Assembly: GCA_937928045.1 (NCBI GenBank)
Contig: CALFWO010000057.1
Coordinates: forward strand, 1 to 64,000
From: an uncultured Saprospiraceae bacterium
GTDB lineage: Bacteria > Bacteroidota > Bacteroidia > Chitinophagales > Saprospiraceae
DNA length: 64,000 nt
Reading direction: 5' to 3'
The position numbers and the translations under genes are program-made. Numbering within the stretch: position 1 is the first letter of the stretch; each line of letters begins with the position of its first letter. Positions 44,140 to 53,169 of this stretch are shown piece after piece. The notes beneath the pieces were generated by a model that was given only the letters and a program-made list of their open reading frames with translations, was not told the origin of the DNA and did not search any database.

Positions 44140-46290
44140 TTATGCGGCCCCCTTAAACTGAAGTGTTGACTTATCCATCACTATTTTGACGGTAGAATTT
44201 TCCGACTTTTCTACTTCAACCGTGGCATCCAACCGATTGGTAAATGCCTTGATAAGCTTTACACCTAGAGAACCTTTATTAACTTTCAGAAAGTCTTTAT
44301 TGATTTTTCCGCCATTGTCAACTACGCTTAGAATAACACTAGAACCCTCTTGATATAAAGCAACATCCAATTTACCTTTTGAATTTTCTCCAATTCCATG
44401 CTTTAGGGAATTACAGATAAGCTCATTTGCAATCAATCCAAGGGGAATTAACGCTTCGATATCAAATTTCAAATCAGCTATTTTCACTTTGGTTTCTAGA
44501 TTTTCACTGATATCATAAGTGTTAATCAAGTTGTTGATCAGTTTATCAAAATATTGAGGGGCACTGATCATTTTATATTCTTCGTTCTGGTAAAGGCTTT
44601 GGTGCAATATTGACATGGTCTCAACCCTAGTCTTACTTGATTTTAAAGCTTCCTTAGTATTTTCATCATCAACTTTTCTTTCTTGCAAACTCAGCAATGA
44701 AGATATCACTTGAAGATTATTTTTAACTCGGTGGTGAATCTCCTTGAGTAAAATTTTATTCTCTCCTAAGGTGTTGTTCATAACCTTGTTTTGAAAACTC
44801 AGTAGAAGATTACTTTCCTTGTTTTTCCTATATAATCTGTACAAGACAAACAAGAGTCCAGAAATAATTGACAACACTAATAAGCCTATCAACAATGCTT
44901 TATTTCTTCTTGCCAATGCTTTTTCTCGTTCCGTTTTTTCCCTTGCTAAATTTTGGATTTTTTCATTTTGCTCATCTCTATTAAATTCAGCTTCCAGTCG
45001 CTTTGTTCTTCCTTGACTAAAAGCTTGTCTCAAGGAATCTTGTATAGCCTGATGTTCCTCAAAATAAACCAAAGCCTTTTCATCTTGACCTGCTGCTTTG
45101 GCCACTTTGTATTGCAACTTGGTAAGTATTGAAGTTTTATTTTTAAATTCGCTTTCACTTTTTTCTAGAACCGAAAGACTTCTTTTGGCAGCTTCAATAT
45201 TGTTCAAGCCAAGATTATTGATCACTTCAAAACGGTAATAACCAAAGTCTAGCACAGGTCGATTCAGTTTCTGCATGAATATAAATGCACTATCTAAGTA
45301 CATTCTGGCCAACACAAAATCACCATCTAGGTTATAAGATTCTGCCATGTTGATCAAAGAATTACAATGCTGATAATCCATCGACTTTTCGATAAAGATT
45401 GGAATACCTTTATTGATGTTATCTCTGGCTTCTTTTGCGAATCCCTGAGATACAAAAAGCTCTGCCAAATGATCATAGCCTATTGCTAGAATTCTTCTAT
45501 ACCCTTTCCCTTCAGCCAATTTTATAAGCTTTCCATAATAGAGCTTAGATTTTTCAACATCTCCTAAATCACGAAACACATCGCCCATGATCTGATAAGT
45601 CTTACATTGGATTAATGGCTCCGTAGTTCTGAAATTTTCAGAGGACTCGATAAATAATAAATGTTCTAGGGCCTCGTCATGGTTTCCATTCGCACGAAGT
45701 AGAGAAGCTGCCTCTCTTCGAGTAGCTATTTCTAAATCAAAATTTCCAGATAGTTCTGAAAAATGAATGGCTCGATTAATTAATGGAATGGATCTCTCCC
45801 TAGCACCTTCCTTGATTTCATACCAAGCCAGCTTTACATAAATCTCCCTTTTTATTTCATGCTTCAAAATCGGATCTTCCTTATATTCATTAATGTGTGC
45901 GATTCGGTCAGCCCAGTCTTCAGGATATTTCTCATCGAATAAGCCATCGATATTCATCTGATCTACAAAGGCTTGAACATGCATTTCAGTTTCACCCAAC
46001 TCCAATGCAAGCTCAGCCAATATTCCACTATAATGACTAACTGAATCCCAGCGGCTCAGTTCTTCATACTCTTGTTTTATTACTTTTAAATGTTCTAAAG
46101 CTTTGTCTTGTTGACCTTTTTTTAACGCTTTCTGAAATTCAATCTTGAGTGTTGGTAAATCAGCATCGATATCATTGTTATGAGCCTGAGCTTCTAGACT
46201 AGAAATAACTATAGATGAGCACATAAAAAAAAGAATAGTCTGAAATCTAGTCAGCAAAACGGTTTTACGCTTTGATATTTTCATTTGCAT
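44140..46290 (-). CDS. TPR histidine kinase paralog (HisKA_2 type)
   Basis: Same domain order as its downstream paralog: signal segment (about residues 12-36), TPR array with AQGEAR-like helices, membrane helix (about 462-482), DHp EIHHRVKNNLQVISSLLSLQ, HATPase with ELICNSLKHG, VDNGGKI and GSLGVKLIKAF. The G1 box has Lys where the sister has Gly, a mild change that may still allow activity. Length 716; the start could also be the Met two codons in (46284). It is separated from the sister kinase by 136 nt. It may share the single response regulator at 41263 (inference). Confidence 0.88.
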   Translation of the reverse strand: MQMKISKRKTVLLTRFQTILFFMCSSIVISSLEAQAHNNDIDADLPTLKIEFQKALKKGQQDKALEHLKVIKQEYEELSRWDSVSHYSGILAELALELGETEMHVQAFVDQMNIDGLFDEKYPEDWADRIAHINEYKEDPILKHEIKREIYVKLAWYEIKEGARERSIPLINRAIHFSELSGNFDLEIATRREAASLLRANGNHDEALEHLLFIESSENFRTTEPLIQCKTYQIMGDVFRDLGDVEKSKLYYGKLIKLAEGKGYRRILAIGYDHLAELFVSQGFAKEARDNINKGIPIFIEKSMDYQHCNSLINMAESYNLDGDFVLARMYLDSAFIFMQKLNRPVLDFGYYRFEVINNLGLNNIEAAKRSLSVLEKSESEFKNKTSILTKLQYKVAKAAGQDEKALVYFEEHQAIQDSLRQAFSQGRTKRLEAEFNRDEQNEKIQNLAREKTEREKALARRNKALLIGLLVLSIISGLLFVLYRLYRKNKESNLLLSFQNKVMNNTLGENKILLKEIHHRVKNNLQVISSLLSLQERKVDDENTKEALKSSKTRVETMSILHQSLYQNEEYKMISAPQYFDKLINNLINTYDISENLETKVKIADLKFDIEALIPLGLIANELICNSLKHGIGENSKGKLDVALYQEGSSVILSVVDNGGKINKDFLKVNKGSLGVKLIKAFTNRLDATVEVEKSENSTVKIVMDKSTLQFKGAA

Positions 46291-46787
46291 TCGGGGTTCT
46301 ACTTTTATTTTTTTTGACCAAATAGAAGTTGATATAAGGTGAATCTAGCTAAAAATATTAAGTATTAAAAAAGCTAGAAAGCTCTTTCAAATAATATTCC
46401 GAATTTCTCCAACAAAAGTTACTGACTGATCAAAAAAAGATAGTTCTTTAGAACATAGATTAGCGACCAACCCATAGATTACATATTGTCAATATAAATT
46501 TTATCAAAAACTACGATAGTCAAAAGTGCCAACCATTACCTTCAATGGTGTAACGATCCGCTCAGCAAGCATTATCGAGAAGGATCAATCATCAAAATTC
46601 ATTGAAAAATTTGGACAACTTTTGGTGTTGCCCGTGTCAGGCATTGAAATGGTCACAACCTAGCAGGTGAAGGAGTCCCGACTTTTTAAAAGGATAAGCA
46701 AATAACAAAATCATGGTTCATACGACCCAGTCTCTGAAAATTTACAGCAGTGAGGGGATACTTAAATCTACATCTAATATTAATAAA
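46291..46787. other. 497-bp gap, no confident gene
   Basis: Longest unexplained stretch apart from the proS upstream region. A GTG-initiated plus-strand frame at 46526-46663 could encode 45 residues (MPTITFNGVTIRSASIIEKD...) with codon use that is not obviously random. It may be a gene remnant or chance. No promoter consensus, terminator or tRNA was recognised. Confidence 0.4.
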
Positions 46788-49334
46788 TTATTTCAACCGA
46801 CTTTCCAAAGTAGCCAAGCGGCTTTCCAAATCAGATAATTTTTCATTTTCCGCCTTTAAAGCCTCCAACTCTAATTTTAGATTAACATTTTCCGCAGATA
46901 ATTCTTGAACAGATTTGACCAGCGGAACTACAAACTCAGCATAGCGCAATTTGTAATGTTGCTTTGCGTTTTCCGGAACAATCACTCCTGAAAAATCATA
47001 CCCTACTTCATTCGCCACTGCTGCTACATCTTGCGCAATAAAGCCAGAAAAGGTGATTTCATTTATTTCATTACGTCCAGGATAATTTTTATCAGGGTTT
47101 CGTTCTTTACCATGAAACGACTCAATTTTTGAAGCATTAAAATGATAAGTAACTGGCTGGAGTTTATTGATAAATTTTAGTCCCACCACATTGTGCTTTA
47201 TTTGCTCCTTGAATCTTCCATCACTGAGGTTGGTCCAGGCAACCATACCTCCGATTTCCGTTACATTGTCATTTCCTATTCTAATGTGATTAGTTCCATC
47301 AGGTTGGGCATCATACCCTAGGGCAGTGGTATTACTAAAAGTTGTTTGATTATCTGAAGCTTTTCCTCCAACGGCTGTATTTTGAAATCCATCAATATTT
47401 GCTGATAGCGCTTCATTTCCTAATGCGGTGTTATTTGATCCCTGGGTATTTGCTGTCAAAGATTCGTAACCAATGGACGTATTATTTGTACCACTGGTAT
47501 TTGACTTTAGGGCTTTTGAACCTATTGCCACCATTCCATTTCGATTGGTTACTGAATATCCTGCTTCGAAACCAATAGCGATATTGTCATCTCCACTAAT
47601 ATTGAATCGCAGGGCACTGGCTCCCATAGCAACATTTTTAGTTCCTTCGGCATTAGCATACATCGTTTCAAAACCAAATGCAGCATTTTTATTTCCACTA
47701 TTGGATCTTAATGCAAATGCTCCAAAAGCCGCGTTTTCGGATGCTGCTCCTGAAATCATGACTTCTGTTCCAAATAATGCATTATTACTTGAATTACTTC
47801 CATTTCCAAGTGCTTGATGACCTACTACGGTATTTTGAGAACCATTACTATCGCGCATAGCATTATTACCTATGATTATATTATCGCTTCCCGAGGTATG
47901 ATTTTCCATGGCCTGAATACCTATAGCAATATTTTCATCTCCGCTTTGATTATTTGCCAATGTCTGTTCACCCAAGGCTATGTTTTTGTTTCCGATTAAA
48001 TTCCGAATGAGTGCAGAATCACCAACGGCAATGTTACTCGATCCAAAAGTATTTAACTGCATAGCAAAAGGTCCTATAGCTACATTATTTTCACCAAAAG
48101 CATTTTCCCCTAAGGTTGAATTACCAATGGCGGTATTGCCTTTTCCAACGGTATTGTTTCTCAAACTGAACGAACCGATAGCCACATTATTTTCGCCGGT
48201 TGAATTTGCTCTTAAAGCTTCTATTCCAAAGGCTGAATTACTTCGTCCTGTTGTATTAAATCTCAATGCCTCATTACCAACTGACGTATTGTAATAGCCT
48301 GTAGTATTAAACGACAATGCATATGTACCGACAGCTGTATTTCCCGTGGCGAAAACGCCTCCACCTGCACCGATGCCATTATTCATCAACGCCTGGTAGC
48401 CAATGGCTAAAAGTCCTCCCTTAAATGTATTCTCCTGAAGTGCTGCTGCACCAAGTGCAATATTGTTCATTCCAGAAGTATTTTCTTTAAGTGCTTTTGA
48501 TCCCACTGCTGTATTGTTTAAACCCGTAGTAGAACTATACAGTGCAGAATCACCTAATGCCACCAAATTTGATCCCGTAGCATTGCTGTATAACGCATAA
48601 CTTCCGATGGCTGTATTGAAATGTCCAGTGGTGTTGTTTTGCCCGGCACGATAACCAAATGCCGCATTGAATTCACCAGAAAGATTCTCGAATAAAGCAG
48701 ATCTACCTGCTACCACGTTGTAATTTCCTGATTCATTTTTAAACATAGCGTTGTACCCAACAGCCACATTGTTTTCACCAGACTTATTAGAGTTCAAAGA
48801 CGATCTTCCTAGGGCAGTATTTCGATCTCCCAAAGTATTTAAATACATAGAGCGATATCCAATCGCCGTATTCTGTTGACCTAAAGTATTTGCATGTAGC
48901 GAAAATCCTCCGAATGCTGTATTAACTTCCCCGGAGGTATTATTCATCATACTCTCAAAACCAACAGCCGTGTTGTTAAATCCATCTTCCGTGTTCTTTA
49001 ATGCACTATTTCCAATCCCTACATTATTATAACCATCAAGAGAAAGCAGTAAAGTTTCATGACCTATTGCAGTATTATTTGAAAAAATCTTATTGTTATG
49101 AAGCGCTTGATGTCCAATTGCAATATTTTTATTATCGCTACCATCATCTTTAAACCCTGCCTCTTTTCCAACAAACACAGACTCACCTGGTGCTTCCAAA
49201 TGAAAGGTTTTGCTATCAAGTTTCGAAATAGTATCAGAAGTAATAAATAATATTTCTCGCTGACTATAAAGGTTTGAACTAAAGAGGAATATCAAGGAAA
49301 AAAGTATTGGAGTTAGTTTTCTAGAGTGCGTCAT
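46788..49334 (-). CDS. tail-fibre-like surface protein: YadA-head repeats + S74 chaperone domain
   Basis: Secreted 848-residue protein. A signal peptide (about 1-24) and a short beta lead precede about 35 tandem units of 17 residues with the consensus N(T/V/I)A(I/V)GxxALxxNTxGxx (residues 69-665). This is the head-repeat pattern of trimeric adhesins and hyaluronidase-like fibres. Then comes an intramolecular chaperone (peptidase S74) domain, about 700-810, beginning NLSDGRFKEQI; the Ser in SDGRFK is the expected self-cleavage site. It ends in a C-terminal coiled coil. It is likely a homotrimeric fibre on the surface. No other phage genes are nearby, so it looks chromosomal. It is divergent from the Wzz gene. 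Confidence 0.85.
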   Translation of the reverse strand: MTHSRKLTPILFSLIFLFSSNLYSQREILFITSDTISKLDSKTFHLEAPGESVFVGKEAGFKDDGSDNKNIAIGHQALHNNKIFSNNTAIGHETLLLSLDGYNNVGIGNSALKNTEDGFNNTAVGFESMMNNTSGEVNTAFGGFSLHANTLGQQNTAIGYRSMYLNTLGDRNTALGRSSLNSNKSGENNVAVGYNAMFKNESGNYNVVAGRSALFENLSGEFNAAFGYRAGQNNTTGHFNTAIGSYALYSNATGSNLVALGDSALYSSTTGLNNTAVGSKALKENTSGMNNIALGAAALQENTFKGGLLAIGYQALMNNGIGAGGGVFATGNTAVGTYALSFNTTGYYNTSVGNEALRFNTTGRSNSAFGIEALRANSTGENNVAIGSFSLRNNTVGKGNTAIGNSTLGENAFGENNVAIGPFAMQLNTFGSSNIAVGDSALIRNLIGNKNIALGEQTLANNQSGDENIAIGIQAMENHTSGSDNIIIGNNAMRDSNGSQNTVVGHQALGNGSNSSNNALFGTEVMISGAASENAAFGAFALRSNSGNKNAAFGFETMYANAEGTKNVAMGASALRFNISGDDNIAIGFEAGYSVTNRNGMVAIGSKALKSNTSGTNNTSIGYESLTANTQGSNNTALGNEALSANIDGFQNTAVGGKASDNQTTFSNTTALGYDAQPDGTNHIRIGNDNVTEIGGMVAWTNLSDGRFKEQIKHNVVGLKFINKLQPVTYHFNASKIESFHGKERNPDKNYPGRNEINEITFSGFIAQDVAAVANEVGYDFSGVIVPENAKQHYKLRYAEFVVPLVKSVQELSAENVNLKLELEALKAENEKLSDLESRLATLESRLK
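47345..49135 (-). repeat. 51-bp coding repeats (about 35 copies)
   Basis: A degenerate 17-codon unit repeated about 35 times inside the S74-protein gene. A few units are shortened or extended, for example the Gly-rich insertion near 48340-48390. The period and amino-acid consensus exclude a CRISPR array. Confidence 0.82.
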
Positions 49335-49345
49335 TATTTTTCTTG

Positions 49346-49353
49346 CAAAATTA
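49346..49353 (-). promoter_or_regulatory. -7 element for the S74 surface-protein gene
   Basis: Perfect TAATTTTG on the minus strand, 11 nt before the ATG at 49334. No clear -33 partner. Confidence 0.4.
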
Positions 49354-49460
49354 CCTTCCTTAGCATTTGCTTATTGTCATACTAAAGGGTGAATTTGAAA
49401 GGATTACAATAATTAATTTAGCTTCCTTTCGTTATACCGTTATAAGCGGCAGCAAATGTT

Positions 49461-49468
49461 TACTTTTG
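49461..49468 (+). promoter_or_regulatory. -7 element for the wzz-wzy unit
   Basis: Perfect TACTTTTG followed by CG, 20 nt before the ATG at 49489. No clear -33 partner. Confidence 0.45.
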
Positions 49469-49488
49469 CGCGATAAATCAACTAATCT

Positions 49489-50592
49489 ATGGACAACCAA
49501 TACAATCTGCTGGGGGTCATCCAAACTATATGGAAGTGGCGTAAAAAAGTGCTTTGGGTTACTGGCATCACTTTTATCGGAGCCTGTCTAATTACTTTTT
49601 TCTTACTCCCAAACTATTATTCATCTTCGGCTGTATTCTACGCCGCCAGTCCTAATCTCGCATTTCCGGAACCAGTAGGAATGGAAAGCAAAGAGACGGA
49701 GTATTATGGAGAAGAGGAAGATATGGATCGTATTCTAACCATTTCTGAGAGCAATGAAGTTGCGGAGTACCTTATAGAAAAGTTCAATCTTGCTGAACGT
49801 TTCGATATCAATCCTGAGGCTCGCCTCGGAGATTACAAAATCATGAAGGAATTTCGTGAATTATATACGGTCAAAAAGACCAAGTTTGATGCGGTTCAGG
49901 TTTCGATGGAGGACAAAGATCCCCAAGTAGCAAAAGATATCGCTTCTGCCGCTTGGATGAAAATCGATGAAATCGCTCAGCGGCTGATTAAGGAAAGTCA
50001 AAAACTGGAGCTTGCTACACGAAGATTAACGGTCTTGGAAAAAGAAAATCAGCTTAAAATGCTAAATGACAGTTTAGAAAAGGTTCGAATGGATTATGGT
50101 ATTTACAATACCACTTCTCAATCGATGGGTTTTGCCAATATGATTCAAATCAATGAAATCAAACTTGCCACTTCCCAAGCACGAAAGGATCTATACAGCA
50201 AACGCACTGGAGCAAGATATCGAGATAGTGTACTTGTAGCTACTGCGGACATAGAAGGAGCTACCAAAGGTTTAGAAATTTTGAACCAAAAACTCAACAA
50301 GTTCAACCAAGGGATGGCTACTGTTGAGATGCTAACGGAGATTCAGGAAGAGGCTTCACAGCAATTGGGTCAAAACAGGGAAAGAGAAAAACAATTAGAA
50401 GCCACGATTAATAGTCAGTTTTCAGGGCTATATCTTGTAGAAGCTCCTGAAAAGCCAATTTTCAAATCACGACCTTTCAGATCTATTCTCGTATTGGCCG
50501 CTACATTTGCAGCCTTCCTATTTTCTATTATCGGTATTTTACTGTTAGAATCCTATAGATCCGTAAACTGGAAGGAGGTTTTAGGTGACTAA
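49489..50592 (+). CDS. Wzz-type polysaccharide chain-length determinant
   Basis: Inner-membrane copolymerase of 367 residues. N-terminal membrane helix after LLGVIQTIWKWRKKV (about residues 20-42), a large periplasmic coiled-coil domain (50-320), and a C-terminal Pro-rich transmembrane segment (EAPEKPIFKSRPFRSILVLAATFAAFLF). The pattern is that of Wzz/FepE/Etk proteins. It has no cytoplasmic tyrosine-kinase domain. It overlaps the O-antigen ligase/polymerase gene by 8 nt. It sets chain length of a surface polysaccharide; the polymer is unknown. Confidence 0.85.
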   Translation: MDNQYNLLGVIQTIWKWRKKVLWVTGITFIGACLITFFLLPNYYSSSAVFYAASPNLAFPEPVGMESKETEYYGEEEDMDRILTISESNEVAEYLIEKFNLAERFDINPEARLGDYKIMKEFRELYTVKKTKFDAVQVSMEDKDPQVAKDIASAAWMKIDEIAQRLIKESQKLELATRRLTVLEKENQLKMLNDSLEKVRMDYGIYNTTSQSMGFANMIQINEIKLATSQARKDLYSKRTGARYRDSVLVATADIEGATKGLEILNQKLNKFNQGMATVEMLTEIQEEASQQLGQNREREKQLEATINSQFSGLYLVEAPEKPIFKSRPFRSILVLAATFAAFLFSIIGILLLESYRSVNWKEVLGD

Positions 50593-52045
50593 ACTGCTAG
50601 CCTACGTTCAGAAATTACCAACGAACGAACTGCTCTTTGGAATTTTTGCCATATTAATGGTGGCGCTGTCCTTTGTTGGATTAGCAACAGATAGTCTTTA
50701 TTTACTTGGTGTTCCAGCACTTCTTTTAGTTGGTTATTGGGCATTAGTGGATGTCAAAAATATATTTTGGCTTTTGATGTTCTCAATTCCTCTTTCGGTA
50801 GAAGTTCCACTTTCCACTTCACTGGCTACGGATCTCCCAACAGAACCTTTGATGGTCGCCTTGATGGGAATATCTTTTATATGGTTTTTAAAAAATGGAT
50901 TGTCCCTGCGAATCCATTTTCTAAAACATCCAATGACTTTATTGATCCTATTGCACCTAGGTTGGGCAATTACAACGACCATTGCATCCGATAATTTTTT
51001 AGTTTCATTCAAATGGACGCTGGCCAAATTCTGGTACATCATTAGTTTTTACTTTTTGGTTGGCTTGTTCGTGAGAAAAAAGGAAGACTTTAAAAATTTC
51101 GTTTGGATCATAAGTATACCATTGACTTTTGCCTTGCTTCAGTTCTATGTTCGATTTGGCATGCTTGGTTTTGCATTTGACAAGGTCAACAAAGTAACAT
51201 GGCCCTTTTTCAGAAACCATGTGAATTATGCGGCAATTCTAGCAGTGTTTATTCCTTACATCTACTTTGCGCGCTTTTGGTATAAAAAGCATTCTATTAA
51301 TCGAAGGACGCTCACTTTTCTTTTTCTTCTAGTGCTTGTTGGTGTTTATCTTTCCTATACGCGAGCAGCCTATGGTTCTCTTTTGATTGCATTCGGGACT
51401 TACTTTTTAGTCCGATGGAAATTAACCAAACTGGCCATTGCCTTAAGTCTAATTGTAGGGTTATTTGCAGTAGTTCATTTGGCTACCAATGACACCTACT
51501 TAGATTATGCGCCAAATTTTGAGAAAACAATCACGCATCACGACTTTGGAAACTTACTTGAGGCAACATCGAAAGGGGAAGATGTTTCCACGATGGAACG
51601 CGTTTACAGGTGGGTTGGTGGTGTTTTTATGTTTAAAGAAAACCCTGTGATGGGATTTGGCCCGGGTAATTTTTATAATTTCTATCGGGAATATGCGCTA
51701 AACGCTTTTAAAACTTACGTAAGTAATAATCCAGATCGGTCCTCTATTCACTGCTACTTTCTACTGCTATTGTGTGAACAAGGCTTGCCTGGCATGCTCA
51801 TATTTATGGCCATCTCTATTTATGGATTACTCCTAGGAGAGCGAATTTTCCATCGCTCGAACGATCCTTTTATCAAAAATTTTGCAATGGCCATTGTCCT
51901 TTCTTTGATAACAATTTTGTCTTTTCTCTTAATAAATGACATGATGGAATCTGACAAGGTTGGAAGCTTCTTTTTTATTGGACTAGCATTATTAGTAAGA
52001 CTTGACTTAATGCAGAACAATTCGGCTCAAAAATTGAATGCTTAA
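50585..52045 (+). CDS. O-antigen ligase/polymerase family protein (Wzy/WaaL-like)
   Basis: A 486-residue membrane protein with about 11-12 helices. The Wzy_C-type core includes YLSYTRAAYGSLLIAFGTYF and the large periplasmic loop with NPVMGFGPGNFYNFYREYAL, whose Gly-Pro-Gly turn and conserved Arg/His region (SSIHCYFLLLLCEQGL) mark the family. It likely polymerises or ligates repeat units of a surface glycan; the sequence does not separate these roles. GTG start inside the end of wzz (8-nt overlap), so coupled. Cotranscription with the lipoprotein gene 36 nt downstream is likely. Confidence 0.85.
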   Translation: MTKLLAYVQKLPTNELLFGIFAILMVALSFVGLATDSLYLLGVPALLLVGYWALVDVKNIFWLLMFSIPLSVEVPLSTSLATDLPTEPLMVALMGISFIWFLKNGLSLRIHFLKHPMTLLILLHLGWAITTTIASDNFLVSFKWTLAKFWYIISFYFLVGLFVRKKEDFKNFVWIISIPLTFALLQFYVRFGMLGFAFDKVNKVTWPFFRNHVNYAAILAVFIPYIYFARFWYKKHSINRRTLTFLFLLVLVGVYLSYTRAAYGSLLIAFGTYFLVRWKLTKLAIALSLIVGLFAVVHLATNDTYLDYAPNFEKTITHHDFGNLLEATSKGEDVSTMERVYRWVGGVFMFKENPVMGFGPGNFYNFYREYALNAFKTYVSNNPDRSSIHCYFLLLLCEQGLPGMLIFMAISIYGLLLGERIFHRSNDPFIKNFAMAIVLSLITILSFLLINDMMESDKVGSFFFIGLALLVRLDLMQNNSAQKLNA

Positions 52046-52081
52046 ACATAGATTTCTGATTTAGATACAAAAGATCATACT

Positions 52082-53101
52082 ATGTTTATCAAAAAGGCAA
52101 TTATTGCTATACTTCCTGTAATACTATTGCTTTCTTCCTGCAAGGAGGATCCTGAGGCCAACTGTCCAAGTGAAGATCAGATTGAGTCTCAATTTACTCA
52201 GCCTTCTGGCGAAGAACTTATCATTACAAAGGACGGAAAAGCTTATCGCGTTTTTCCGGATGGTTGTCAATATGTTTTTGACTATTATAATAATGACTTT
52301 CGAAGCGAAAACTATGCTGACAACAATGGAGAAATTAGCATTATTACGCCGGAAGGCAACATTCCAATTCTAACCGCTTTCAGCGAAGACTTTGAAAGCT
52401 ATAGCGATTTTGTTTCTGTTTTCTTTACTACCATTCAAGAAGCTAGTGAAAAAGTTTGGGGATCTATGACTTTACAAAGTCCTTCTGCTAAAACAGTAGA
52501 TGAATATGTAGCACTGCGTAAATGTATTATAGATGGCACTTGCGACTTTATTGATAACAGAATTTCTTTGGTCGAAGATCCTAAGGATGCAAATAACCGT
52601 TGTTTGAAATTTGAGGCGGTATCAAAAACAGAAGACATGGTAACCTCAAAATCTTCCATTCAATCTCCGTTACTTTATTTTGAGAATGGTGATGATCTTT
52701 GGTTTTCTGCAGACTTTTTGATTCAAGACGAACTTCCAACTTCACTTGCCGATTTTGAAAATGAATTTTTCGAAGGAAATCCTGGCCCTAGAGTTATTAT
52801 ATCAAACAATAAATTGGCCATTGAAAATAAGTTTGGCGACAAAAGGATTTATCGTCATGTTCGAGATATTACTATTCCAATGGATCAATGGTTCAATGTT
52901 GTAGTTCATTTCAAGTTTAGTCCAGATACTGATGGTTTGATTGAACTTTGGCAAGATGGAGTACAATTGATTTCTGCTAACGGAGTCAATCTTCCATTAA
53001 TCAATTCGATACAGAATTCTCTCGAAATTGGCATAAGCGCTACCGAGTCCAAATCCACTGTATTTGTTGATAATGTAAAATTAGATCACCAAGAATTTTA
53101 A
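52082..53101 (+). CDS. lipoprotein with concanavalin-like (polysaccharide-lyase-like) domain
   Basis: Lipoprotein signal with lipobox LLSSC (Cys near residue 20), followed by a linker of about 75 residues and a C-terminal beta-jelly-roll domain (about 105-339). The segment HVRDITIPMDQWFNVVVHFKFSPDTDGLIELWQDGVQLI and the closing STVFVDNVKLDHQ resemble heparin-lyase-I or alginate-lyase-like concanavalin folds. I see no certain catalytic residues, so glycan binding is as likely as cleavage. Its position between a Wzy-like gene and a sugar kinase suggests glycan handling at the surface (inference). Confidence 0.65.
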   Translation: MFIKKAIIAILPVILLLSSCKEDPEANCPSEDQIESQFTQPSGEELIITKDGKAYRVFPDGCQYVFDYYNNDFRSENYADNNGEISIITPEGNIPILTAFSEDFESYSDFVSVFFTTIQEASEKVWGSMTLQSPSAKTVDEYVALRKCIIDGTCDFIDNRISLVEDPKDANNRCLKFEAVSKTEDMVTSKSSIQSPLLYFENGDDLWFSADFLIQDELPTSLADFENEFFEGNPGPRVIISNNKLAIENKFGDKRIYRHVRDITIPMDQWFNVVVHFKFSPDTDGLIELWQDGVQLISANGVNLPLINSIQNSLEIGISATESKSTVFVDNVKLDHQEF

Positions 53102-53169
53102 TTGCCTTACGACATTATCTTTACATTATATTAGCAATTGTTTTAATATTAAAAATATAAATTCTGCTC

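Noticed and set aside
46788-49334. Prophage remnant
   Set aside because: Only the S74/tail-fibre-like protein is present; it has a signal peptide and is flanked by ordinary chromosomal genes, with no phage structural, lysis or integrase genes.
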